Below, one piece after another: positions 1 through 5,405 of a stretch of 5,710 nt of DNA (position 1 is its first letter; every line of letters starts with the position of its first letter). Below the pieces are notes generated by a model. That model worked only from the letters and a program-made list of their open reading frames with translations, did no database searches and had not been told where the DNA came from. The translations under genes were made by a program, and so were the position numbers. Source of the DNA: Desulfuromonadaceae bacterium (GTDB lineage Bacteria > Desulfobacterota > Desulfuromonadia > Desulfuromonadales > SZUA-540); the NCBI GenBank assembly GCA_003250235.1, contig QKGY01000280.1, forward strand, positions 1-5,710, given 5' to 3'.

Positions 1-950
1 TCCCGTTCCACAAGAATCTGTCCGACCGGTTTGTTTTTGGAACGGGCTTCCTCTACCACCGACAGAATGGTCTGTTTGTCGCACTTGATCCGGCCGTCCT
101 GACACATCAGGTCGGTGAGGAATTTGTGGCTTCCTTTGCGGCTGACGGTGGAGAAGACAAACATGCCGTTTTCAAGGAAAATTTCACCGAAAATATCGCG
201 TGAAAAAATGGAAAGTCGTCCGGAAAGGCGCGAGTTGTGGATGAAGTTGAGGACATCAGGCAGCGACAGATGAGAAAGATCCCCGGAGAGAACCAGGGTT
301 TCGTCTTTCACCAATCCAGTCTCCCTGAGGGTGTCTGCCAAGACATTTTTCATCAGAAGGGGAAAGTCCTTCTGAAAATACTGGCGGATGACTTTATCGA
401 ACGATTCGTGTATTTCCGCAACCATCGATTCTGGAGAAAAGGCCGGGACCGCTTCAGTAACAGGTGCTGCCTTGGCCACCTCCTTTTTCGGAGCGGCTGG
501 CTTGGCCACCGCCGGCTTGGCGGCCGGCTGGACCACAGGGGCGGGGGGCTCCTCAACTTCAAGGGGTTTTACCTGGGCAGCGAGAACTTCCTCGAGTTTG
601 TTGATGAGATCGTCCGGTTCGAAAGGTTTGGTGAAGTAGTGTACGACACCGAAGGACTCCTCAAACGCCTGCCCGACAACTTCCCCTTTGGAGGAGATCA
701 GGATGATGGGGATGTTCTCCATCCCCGCCTCGGACCGCAGGGTCTTGCAGAACATGTGTCCGTTCATGCGGGGCATGACAAAGTCCACAAGGATGGCGGA
801 GGGATTGACCTCCCGGGCGACTTCTAGGCCTTTGTCGCCATCTTCGGCCGTGAACACCTTGTATCCCTGCTGGGACAGGATCAGTTCGATGAGCCTTCGA
901 ACGGTTGGGGAATCATCCACGACCAGAATGCGTTTGGTGTCAGTACTCAT
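1..950 (-). CDS. Response regulator with C-terminal PATAN (DUF4388) domain, 3' end outside window
   Basis: The frame is open from the ATG at 950 to the window edge, giving 316 codons without a stop, so the C-terminus is missing. Residues 1-120 are a complete CheY-like receiver: acidic pair D12/D13 (motif ILVVDDS), phospho-acceptor D56 in ILVDFVMPRMNG, switch Ser at 86-87 and conserved K108 in FTKPFEP. Residues 125-170 are a low-complexity Ala/Pro/Lys/Glu linker with repeated KPA units. Residues 178-215 look helical. From about residue 218 the text (LSGDLSHLSLPDVLNFI, then SRLSGRLSI and EIFLENGMFVFS) is a PATAN/DUF4388 domain. PATAN is known from the cyanobacterial PatA family, where PATAN response regulators can act on the type IV pilus motor; here the order is reversed (REC first). 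No DNA-binding or enzymatic output is seen. The start is chosen because the receiver begins there and no in-frame start lies just upstream; the Shine-Dalgarno is weak (GGGA). It probably receives phosphate from a kinase outside the window. Confidence 0.9.
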   Translation of the reverse strand, partial: MSTDTKRILVVDDSPTVRRLIELILSQQGYKVFTAEDGDKGLEVAREVNPSAILVDFVMPRMNGHMFCKTLRSEAGMENIPIILISSKGEVVGQAFEESFGVVHYFTKPFEPDDLINKLEEVLAAQVKPLEVEEPPAPVVQPAAKPAVAKPAAPKKEVAKAAPVTEAVPAFSPESMVAEIHESFDKVIRQYFQKDFPLLMKNVLADTLRETGLVKDETLVLSGDLSHLSLPDVLNFIHNSRLSGRLSIFSRDIFGEIFLENGMFVFSTVSRKGSHKFLTDLMCQDGRIKCDKQTILSVVEEARSKNKPVGQILVER

Positions 951-972
951 AGGGATCCCGATTCTATGGTGG

Positions 973-1008
973 GCGTGCCCTGCTGGGGAAACACGCATTT
1001 TTCTTTTT
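973..1008 (+). terminator. Possible plus-strand terminator-like hairpin, or leader hairpin of the 950 gene
   Basis: On the plus strand GCGTG (973-977) pairs with CACGC (992-996) and an inner CCC (978-980) can pair with GGG, followed by a T-rich run (998-1008). This has intrinsic terminator form on the plus strand, but no plus-strand gene is visible. On the minus strand the same hairpin lies in the 5' untranslated leader of the response-regulator gene starting at 950. The stem is interrupted, so the call is weak. Confidence 0.25.
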
Positions 1009-1024
1009 ATTCTGACGAAAGTGG

Positions 1025-1067
1025 AAAAAGCGCCGACCCAGAGACGTTCAGGCTGCCGGGCCGGCAC
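1025..1067 (-). terminator. Intrinsic terminator after the heme-sensor gene
   Basis: Read on the minus strand, GTGCCGGCCC (1067 to 1058) pairs over 10 bp, including two G-U pairs, with GGGTCGGCGC (1039 to 1030). It is directly followed by five T's (1029 to 1025). The loop is 18 nt, longer than usual. It begins 12 bases past the stop of the heme-sensor gene and would end or attenuate transcription before the response regulator that starts at 950. Confidence 0.6.
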
Positions 1068-1078
1068 AGACGATCAGG

Positions 1079-1957
1079 TTATCTTCGTAGAATATCCATG
1101 GCTTTGGCCAGCGATACCTTCATGCGTTTAAAGGCGTCGGCCAGGGCGCGGATCTCGTCGTTGGTGTTGACTTCGAATTCACGGTCCATCTTGCCGCGGC
1201 TGATGTCGGTGGCCACTTCGACGATCTTCTCGATGGGGCGAACGACGCTGCTGATGATGATGCGGTCAACGGCGATCAGGGCGAGCAGGAAGAAAAGGCT
1301 GAAGCCGCCGGCGAAATAGCCCAGCTTCTTCTTGGCCTGTTGCAGGGCGACTTCTGTCGGAACATAGACGACACGGGTTCCGACGACGTCACCAAGGGCG
1401 TAGCCGTATCCCGAGCGGGTTCCGTACTGTTCGACCATTTTCGGATGGGCGGCCTCGGGAGTGTCGTGGCACCAGATGCAGTTCTGCCCTGCGACCATCG
1501 GTGTGGCCACGGCGTAGAATTCCTTGCCCTCACGCTGGACGAATCCGCGCCAGGAGTCAATTTCACCCGCTTCGAAGGACTTTATGACTTTCTCCTCGAA
1601 GGCATCGGCGAGGTTTTCCGGGTTCAGGGGGTTGGGGGAGGCGATGCGGTAGATGTATTCGGGGTATTGCTCCTGTACCGTCTTGGCGATGGTGGTGAGC
1701 ATGAAGATACCGACGGTAGCCTCCGGGAAGTAGGTGTCGGGAAGATATTCCTGCACCTTCGGGCGGATGGCGCTGGTCAGATATTTGGCGGAGCTGCTCA
1801 TGGCCGCCGAGAAGATCTCCGTTTTCTCCAGGGATTCCCGGATGGTGTCCTGCCTCAGGACATAGTAGCCGCCTCCAACTGCAAGTGAGAGGGAGACGAC
1901 GTAGACGATGGCGAGAATCGCCATGATGCGTTTACGGATGGTCATATTTCGGAACAT
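1079..1957 (-). CDS. Membrane sensor with periplasmic DUF3365 (Tll0287-like) heme-c domain and HAMP
   Basis: A 292-residue protein. Residues about 10-33 are a hydrophobic uncleaved signal anchor (TM1). Residues about 35-205 match the DUF3365/Tll0287-like sensor fold (RIASPNPLNPEN at 104-115, GTRVVYVP near 193-200) and contain one CxxCH heme-c motif (C160-I-W-C163-H164), with another His at 171. Residues about 213-236 form TM2, and about 237-290 a HAMP domain (P241, then NDEIRALADAF near 266-276). The chain stops at ILRR right after HAMP: no kinase, methyl-accepting, GGDEF or other output domain follows. The likely role is a periplasmic heme sensor of redox state or a diatomic gas passing a signal through HAMP; the ligand and partner are unknown. 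The ATG at 1957 is preceded by a good AGGAGG at 9 nt. The gene lies 58 bases after the PATAN gene, probably in one operon, and is followed by a terminator. Confidence 0.88.
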   Translation of the reverse strand: MFRNMTIRKRIMAILAIVYVVSLSLAVGGGYYVLRQDTIRESLEKTEIFSAAMSSSAKYLTSAIRPKVQEYLPDTYFPEATVGIFMLTTIAKTVQEQYPEYIYRIASPNPLNPENLADAFEEKVIKSFEAGEIDSWRGFVQREGKEFYAVATPMVAGQNCIWCHDTPEAAHPKMVEQYGTRSGYGYALGDVVGTRVVYVPTEVALQQAKKKLGYFAGGFSLFFLLALIAVDRIIISSVVRPIEKIVEVATDISRGKMDREFEVNTNDEIRALADAFKRMKVSLAKAMDILRR

Positions 1958-2015
1958 GGGATGAATCCTCCTGATGCCTGCTTCCCCCAGGCGAATGGGA
2001 GTTTAGAAACCTGAC

Positions 2016-2564
2016 TTACTTCAAATGTCTGTTCAGGAAGCCCTGCCGTAGTTCGGAAGGCACTTCCCCTTTGATCTCATTGAGAAAGGACGAAAAGCTC
2101 TTTTCGTCCATGCTCGAGCCTTTGGCGTACCCGAACCCACTCAGGACGTTCTCCGCCATGACCGTTCCCAGGGGGCCCACCAGATCGATAAAATCGTCGA
2201 TCGCAGCTTGAACCATGGGGGCGGAGATGGCACCGCCTTTCGAAGGCGAGGACGGCTGTTGAACGGCCTGAGCACTCGGGCTGGGCGCCGCGCTGGCTCC
2301 GGCAATGGCAAAGAGGCGTTCATTCAACGAGATGTCCAGCTTTTTTCGTGCCGGGACACCCTCGATGAAATTGGCCTGAAGAGCCTGCTTATCCGCAATA
2401 AAGTCCAGGGTTTCATCCGGGCCCATGGTGCCCAGGGTAATGTAAACCGCAGCGCCATTATCAATGGAAATTTTACATAGATGCTGAGCGTCTGCGAATT
2501 TCACGACCAACTGGCCAGTTTCCTGTCCGGACAGGAACTTTTTGAAAATCGCCGCTAGATTCAC
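2016..2564 (-). CDS. PATAN/DUF4388-like signalling protein with an unidentified C-terminal domain
   Basis: A 182-residue soluble protein with no signal peptide. Residues 1-85 have the PATAN/DUF4388 pattern: FLSGQETGQLVVKF, then CKISIDNGAAVYITLG (a strand-turn-strand with the conserved Gly) and a helix that sets up the next strand. Residues about 90-113 are an Ala/Ser/Pro/Gln linker. Residues about 115-182 form a compact, mostly helical domain with FIDLVGPLGTVMAENV and SELRQGFLNRHLK; it resembles short C-terminal domains attached to other PATAN or kinase proteins, but I cannot name it securely. There is no enzymatic motif, so it is likely an adaptor or output partner. The start is GTG at 2564, which overlaps the stop of the upstream PilH-like gene (GTGA), with GGGAGG 6 nt upstream. 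The paired expression suggests the two proteins act together. Confidence 0.8.
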   Translation of the reverse strand: MNLAAIFKKFLSGQETGQLVVKFADAQHLCKISIDNGAAVYITLGTMGPDETLDFIADKQALQANFIEGVPARKKLDISLNERLFAIAGASAAPSPSAQAVQQPSSPSKGGAISAPMVQAAIDDFIDLVGPLGTVMAENVLSGFGYAKGSSMDEKSFSSFLNEIKGEVPSELRQGFLNRHLK

Positions 2565-2932
2565 TTGCTCCCTCCCAGGTGTTTTTTGACCGCGAGAAGA
2601 ATATCGACCGGCTCATAAGGCTTGGTGATGTATTCGTCCGCCCCCTGTTTCTTCCCCCAGAATTTATCGCTGTCACCGGATTTGGATGTCGTGATGATGA
2701 TCGGAATAGTGCTGAACTTGGGGTCCTTCTTCAGGTCGCGGCATACCTGGAATCCGTTTTTGTTAGGCATGACCACGTCAAGAATAATCAGGTCCACCGG
2801 CATCGTGCGGGCTTTTTCCTCGGCCTCTTTGCCGTCCCGGGCGGTGATGATCTCGTGGGACGTACTGCGGAGCGTCTCCTGCAAAAAAGCGAGTTCAGTC
2901 GGACTATCGTCAGCGATAAGGATTTTTGCCAT
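2561..2932 (-). CDS. Single-domain response regulator, PilH/CheY-like
   Basis: A 123-residue stand-alone receiver, full length for CheY/PilH. It has the acidic pair D8/D9 (ILIADDSPTE), phospho-acceptor D52 in LIILDVVMPNKNGF, Thr81/Thr82 in IIITTSK, and K104 in YITKPY. The segment SDKFWGKKQGADEYITKPY closely matches the DK-WGKRQGA-YLTKP signature of PilH of the Pil-Chp pathway, which sets it apart from flagellar CheY. It has no output domain, so it acts by protein contact after phosphorylation; in Pil-Chp systems PilH influences pilus retraction and phosphate flow. The ATG at 2932 follows an AGGGAGG at about 9 nt. It is the first gene of the small operon and is coupled to the next gene by a 4-base overlap. 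I give no symbol because orthology to PilH itself cannot be shown here. Confidence 0.92.
   Translation of the reverse strand: MAKILIADDSPTELAFLQETLRSTSHEIITARDGKEAEEKARTMPVDLIILDVVMPNKNGFQVCRDLKKDPKFSTIPIIITTSKSGDSDKFWGKKQGADEYITKPYEPVDILLAVKKHLGGSK
2562..2576 (-). promoter_or_regulatory. Ribosome binding site deciding the GTG start of the PATAN gene
   Basis: GGGAGG (2576 to 2571) lies 6 nt before GTG (2564 to 2562), inside the last codons (LGGSK) of the PilH-like gene, whose TGA shares two bases with the GTG. This supports the GTG start and termination-reinitiation coupling. Confidence 0.7.
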
Positions 2933-2958
2933 TGAAAATTGCCTCCCTGGTGTTGTTA

Positions 2959-2986
2959 TCGATATACCGTATTGTTTTCATGACAA
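2959..2986 (-). promoter_or_regulatory. Weak sigma70-type promoter candidate for the signalling operon
   Basis: Minus strand TTGTCA (2986 to 2981), a 5/6 match to the -35 box, then 16 nt, then TATCGA (2964 to 2959), a poor -10. An overlapping TATATC is closer to consensus but sits at only 14 nt. The -35 overlaps a small inverted repeat, ATTGT-7 nt-ACAAT (2971-2987), that could be an operator. It is placed sensibly, about 30 bases before the start codon, but the match is weak. Confidence 0.25.
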
Positions 2987-3072
2987 TAAAAAAGCGGTGA
3001 AACATCCCTTTGGGCCCGGTTTCCCTTGTGCCACCCCTCTTGGCGTCGATTCGGCGTATTCGCTCCAAAAGG

Positions 3073-3109
3073 TTTTCCCGGATCCTTGGCGGGTTCCTGA
3101 TCGGGAAAA
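3073..3109. repeat. Inverted repeat, 8-bp perfect stem
   Basis: TTTTCCCG (3073-3080) is the exact reverse complement of CGGGAAAA (3102-3109), with 21 bases between. No T-tract follows on either strand, so it is not a simple terminator. It may be a leader RNA stem or a protein-binding dyad. Confidence 0.5.
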
Positions 3110-3207
3110 TGTGCGGGGCCGGGTGTCCTTCGGTCTGTCATGCAAAAAACAGTCCTTTCGGCGGAATATGGCGGTTTTATCGCCTCTCGGGAACCATTTT
3201 TTTGATG

Positions 3208-3269
3208 CTGTGTCTCAATGAAGACCGATGGGGGCGGAAATCCGACGCCTTCATTGCGGTCTTACACAG
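3208..3269. repeat. Long interrupted inverted repeat
   Basis: CTGTGT (3208-3213) pairs with ACACAG (3264-3269), and inside it CAATGAAG (3216-3223) pairs perfectly with CTTCATTG (3249-3256). An asymmetric internal loop (2 and 7 bases) lies between the arms, and the 25-base apical region holds a CGG/CCG mini-stem. Fourteen base pairs in one nested structure suggest a folded RNA element rather than chance, although no known class was recognised. Confidence 0.5.
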
Positions 3270-3319
3270 GGCTGCCCCGTACAGCCTGGAGCCATCTGCT
3301 TGAAGTAGCACCGATTTTT

Positions 3320-3351
3320 GACTCCTGGTGCAGGAATTTCGCCGAGGAGTC
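3320..3351. repeat. Inverted repeat, 11-bp stem with one bulge
   Basis: GACTCCT (3320-3326) pairs with AGGAGTC (3345-3351). The stem continues with GGTG (3327-3330) against CGCC (3340-3343, one G-T pair), with a single bulged G and a 9-base loop. On the minus strand it is followed by A's, not T's, so it is not an intrinsic terminator. Confidence 0.5.
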
Positions 3352-3414
3352 TCTATACCCTTTCAGGTGAAGATGCCCGCACAGAGAAAATCGCAAGTGG
3401 CTGTTAATAGAGTC

Positions 3415-3446
3415 AAAAAACCGACACGCATTGCGCCGGCGCGCGG
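3415..3446 (-). terminator. Intrinsic terminator of the ABC-transporter operon
   Basis: On the minus strand CCGCGCGC (3446 to 3439) pairs with GCGTGTCGG (3429 to 3421) through CCG/CGG, one bulged T and CGCGC/GCGTG (one G-T pair). The loop is 9 nt, and six T's follow immediately (3420 to 3415). It lies 163 bases past the permease stop, which is far but is the only good candidate before the next operon. Confidence 0.6.
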
Positions 3447-3461
3447 ACAGGTGGCCTCTTG

Positions 3462-3478
3462 ATGACGTCTTCCGTCAT
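3462..3478. repeat. Short hairpin in the permease 3' region
   Basis: ATGACG (3462-3467) pairs with CGTCAT (3473-3478) around a 5-base loop. Overlapping CCGT/ACGG (3472-3475 and 3482-3485) offers an alternative fold. No T-tract follows on either strand; it might protect the 3' end of the transporter mRNA. Confidence 0.3.
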
Positions 3479-3609
3479 GTCACGGACGAGCCCGCTATTT
3501 TACTTAGAAAAACATAAGGCGCTAATTTAACACGGGGATGGGTGTCTGAAAAGGGGGAATCTGACTGGGGATATCGGGTTGGTGCCTGAGAGGCCCCATA
3601 CCGTATTCC

Positions 3610-4509
3610 TTATCCCTTGAAAAGACGTTGCTCGAAGTAATGCTCGAGACGCCTCGTCACCAGAGAAAGGGTCAGGGTCAGGACCAGATAGAGCAGGGTA
3701 ATGGTGATCCAGACCTCCAGGGTGAGGTAGGTCGCGGCCATCAGTTCCATCCCCTGAAAGGTCAGTTCCTGGATCGAAATGACCGAAACGATGGCGGAAT
3801 CCTTGACCGTCGAGATGAACTGCCCGGCCAGGGGGGGCAGTATTCTCTGAAACGCCTGGGGGAGGATGACGTCCCTGAGTTGCTGTTGCCGGCTAAGGCC
3901 CAGGGCTTTCGCCGCTTCCCATTGTCCTCTTTCGACGGACTGAATGCCGGACCGGACGATCTCGGTAATATAGGCGCCTTCGAAAAGGGCCAAGGTGATC
4001 ACGGCGGACAGGAACTGCTCCAGCCGCTCGGGAGGGGCGACAAACAGGGTGACCCATCGTGACAGCATCGGATGGGTGCTGAGGTTCGATTCGGCGATGC
4101 CGAAGAGCGGCATGAGCTGGCCACTGATGAAGAAGTAGAAGATAAAGATCAGCACCAGCGGAGGGAGGTTTCTGCCCAGGCCGACGTAGGTCTGTCCGAG
4201 AAGACGTTTGAACAGGCTCGGACTGGTCCGGAACAGGCCCATCGTCAGGCCGATGATCGAAGCCAGGGCCATTGACCACACGCTCAGTCGGACCGTGGTG
4301 AACAATCCTTCCAGCAGGAGGTTGGGAACCCAGTGCCCGGTGTGGGTGTCGAAGCGCAGGAGGTACTGGGGAATGGCCCCCCAGTTCCAGGGATAATCCA
4401 GACCGCTGTGAATGCGCAATACCAGAAAGCCTCCTGCCGCGGCCAGCGCCAGCAGCAGGAAGATATCCAGTCGTGTCGTCTTGGGGGATCGCCCCGCGGG
4501 ATACATCAT
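3610..4509 (-). CDS. Polar amino-acid-type ABC transporter permease (HisM/GlnP family)
   Basis: A 299-residue inner-membrane subunit that forms the translocation path of an importer. A first TM lies at about 14-33, followed by a long periplasmic stretch. The BPD_transp_1 core begins near residue 64 with LLEGLFTTVRLSVWSM, typical of His/Glu/Gln permeases, and includes a TM at about 112-130. The EAA cytoplasmic loop that docks the ATPase is clear: E198-A-A, G204 and the LP at 216-217 (EAAKALGLSRQQQLRDVILP). The C-terminal TM is at about 264-284. It is longer than the usual 215-250 residues because of the N-terminal TM and an insert near 138-165. Only one permease follows the binding protein in this window, so it may work as a homodimer. 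The start is ATG 4509 (or the adjacent 4506); an upstream in-frame ATG at 4521 is cut by a TGA. No strong Shine-Dalgarno is visible, consistent with weak expression relative to the binding protein. Substrate not determinable. Confidence 0.93.
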   Translation of the reverse strand: MMYPAGRSPKTTRLDIFLLLALAAAGGFLVLRIHSGLDYPWNWGAIPQYLLRFDTHTGHWVPNLLLEGLFTTVRLSVWSMALASIIGLTMGLFRTSPSLFKRLLGQTYVGLGRNLPPLVLIFIFYFFISGQLMPLFGIAESNLSTHPMLSRWVTLFVAPPERLEQFLSAVITLALFEGAYITEIVRSGIQSVERGQWEAAKALGLSRQQQLRDVILPQAFQRILPPLAGQFISTVKDSAIVSVISIQELTFQGMELMAATYLTLEVWITITLLYLVLTLTLSLVTRRLEHYFEQRLFKG

Positions 4510-4525
4510 GGGTCACGGCATCCAT

Positions 4526-4556
4526 CCGGGTGGGCGCAAGGGGATCGCCCACCCGG
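4526..4556 (-). promoter_or_regulatory. Intercistronic GC-rich hairpin between binding-protein and permease genes
   Basis: CCGGGTGGGCG (4526-4536) is the exact reverse complement of CGCCCACCCGG (4546-4556), an 11-bp stem with a 9-base loop. It sits 15 bases after the binding-protein stop and 16 bases before the permease start. No T-tract follows on the minus strand, so it is more likely an mRNA-stabilising or processing structure than a full terminator. Confidence 0.65.
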
Positions 4557-4571
4557 GATCGTGAAAGCGGG

Positions 4572-5405
4572 TTATTGGAGCTGGGTTTCCCAGTCCCTGT
4601 TTGCAAACCAGTACTGACGTTTTTCGGCGAGCCATCCTTCGGCATCGACGACCCGGATCCAGCTGTCGAGAAAATTGAGAAAGTCGACGTCGCCCTTACG
4701 GATCGCAAAGCCGATGGGCTCGCGGGTGAAGGTGTCCTTGAGGGGGAGAAAGAGTTTTTCCGGGTATTTGAGGGCGAGAAACGCCGGGGTCGGCTTGGAG
4801 GTGACAAAAGCATGAGCTCTGCCGTTGAGAACCTCCTGAATGGCCTGGGATTCGTCGTCGAAGAGCCGTAGGGTCGCCTCGGGCATGTAGGTCTTGCTGG
4901 CTGTGGCCGCCGTGGTGCCGATGCGGGCGGCGATGACGATATCCTTACGGTTGAAGTCCTCCAGGGTTTTGAATCCCGCCGCCTTTTCCCGGTTGGCCAC
5001 GATGGACATCCCGGAATAATCGTAGGGGATGGAGAAATTGACCTTGATGCTGCGATCGGGGCGGATTCCCATGCCGCCGATAATGATGTCGAACTTACCG
5101 GTCAGCAGCGCCGGGATGATCCCTGACCATTTGGTGGGAACGAACTCGGCCTTGACGCCCATGTCCTGCGCCAGGCGTTTGGCCACGTCGATTTCGAAGC
5201 CGATCAGTTCTCCGGTCTTGTCCTTCATGGCCCAGGGGACGAAGGTCGACATGCCGACGCGCAATGTCCCCCTTTGCAGAACCTGTTCGAGAGTGCTTTG
5301 TTCAACGAGTTGCTGGCGAAGATCGGCGGCGAGCGCCGTGGCCGTCATGGCCAGGCCCAGAATCAGGGCGGCCACGGTCATGAAAAAAGTTCGGGAACGG
5401 GTCAT
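4572..5405 (-). CDS. Periplasmic solute-binding protein, family 3 (amino-acid-type ABC importer)
   Basis: A 277-residue precursor with a classic signal peptide: basic MTRSR, a hydrophobic core at about 7-24, and an ALA-AD cleavage site near residues 26-27. There is no lipobox Cys, so it is a soluble periplasmic protein. The mature part is a complete SBP_bac_3 domain: TLRVGMSTFVPW (47-58), the family signature GFEIDVAKRLA (69-79), KWSGIIPALLTGKFDIIIGGMG (92-113), FSIPYDYSG (124-132) and the IGTT second-lobe element (162-165). R118 aligns with the carboxylate-binding Arg. Two usual anchors differ: the serine-rich stretch before the Arg reads GGMGIRPDR, and the position where an Asp normally holds the alpha-amino group reads FVTSKP (about residue 203). 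The ligand may therefore not be a standard amino acid. The ATG at 5405 has a very strong purine-rich Shine-Dalgarno. It lies between the ATPase and permease genes. Confidence 0.93.
   Translation of the reverse strand: MTRSRTFFMTVAALILGLAMTATALAADLRQQLVEQSTLEQVLQRGTLRVGMSTFVPWAMKDKTGELIGFEIDVAKRLAQDMGVKAEFVPTKWSGIIPALLTGKFDIIIGGMGIRPDRSIKVNFSIPYDYSGMSIVANREKAAGFKTLEDFNRKDIVIAARIGTTAATASKTYMPEATLRLFDDESQAIQEVLNGRAHAFVTSKPTPAFLALKYPEKLFLPLKDTFTREPIGFAIRKGDVDFLNFLDSWIRVVDAEGWLAEKRQYWFANRDWETQLQ

Larger units (their letters stand above)
2933..3609. other. 677-base gene-free region rich in inverted repeats
   Basis: No frame in this stretch looks like a protein: the longest open frames lack a Shine-Dalgarno, recognisable motifs or a natural composition. 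It separates the end of the ABC-transporter operon from the start of the signalling operon. It contains, from high to low coordinates, a stem at 3462-3478, the ABC terminator at 3415-3446, stems at 3320-3351, 3208-3269 and 3073-3109, and a promoter candidate near 2959-2986. The subregion about 3493-3530 is AT-rich compared with its surroundings. No known riboswitch core was recognised. Confidence 0.7.

Noticed and set aside
237..827. 196-residue open frame on the plus strand
   Set aside because: It lies entirely antisense to the well-supported REC-PATAN gene, has no recognisable motif and no Shine-Dalgarno of note.
1340..1888. 182-residue plus-strand open frame
   Set aside because: Antisense shadow of the heme-sensor gene, whose CxxCH, TM and HAMP motifs are clear; its Gly/Asp/Arg-rich composition is typical of a shadow.
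3018..3033. Sigma54-like element (TGGCAC on the minus strand)
   Set aside because: The -24 half fits but the -12 half lacks the essential GC at the required spacing.
3173..3203. Possible plus-strand terminator before a run of seven T's
   Set aside because: Only a 4-bp GGTT/AACC stem with a large loop reaches the T-run, and there is no plus-strand gene to terminate.
3010..3303. 97-residue plus-strand frame with a C-x-x-x-C-H
   Set aside because: TTG start, no ribosome binding site, wrong spacing for a standard heme motif, no signal peptide, and it crosses several inverted repeats.
3500..3535. Integron attC-like core (ATTTAAC)
   Set aside because: No matching GTTRRRY partner at a suitable distance and no cassette or integrase; a 7-base degenerate match is expected by chance.
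2960..3608. ATACCGTAT present at both ends of the gene-free region (2964-2972 and 3598-3606)
   Set aside because: A single 9-base match without flanking similarity, coding mobile genes or target duplication; probably chance.
2933..3609. Known riboswitch such as c-di-GMP (GEMM) or glycine
   Set aside because: I looked for conserved core sequences on both strands and found none; only generic stems are present.
3893..4813. 306-residue minus-strand frame spanning the permease and binding-protein genes
   Set aside because: It is out of frame with two convincing genes and has a low-complexity Ser/Pro/Arg composition without domains.
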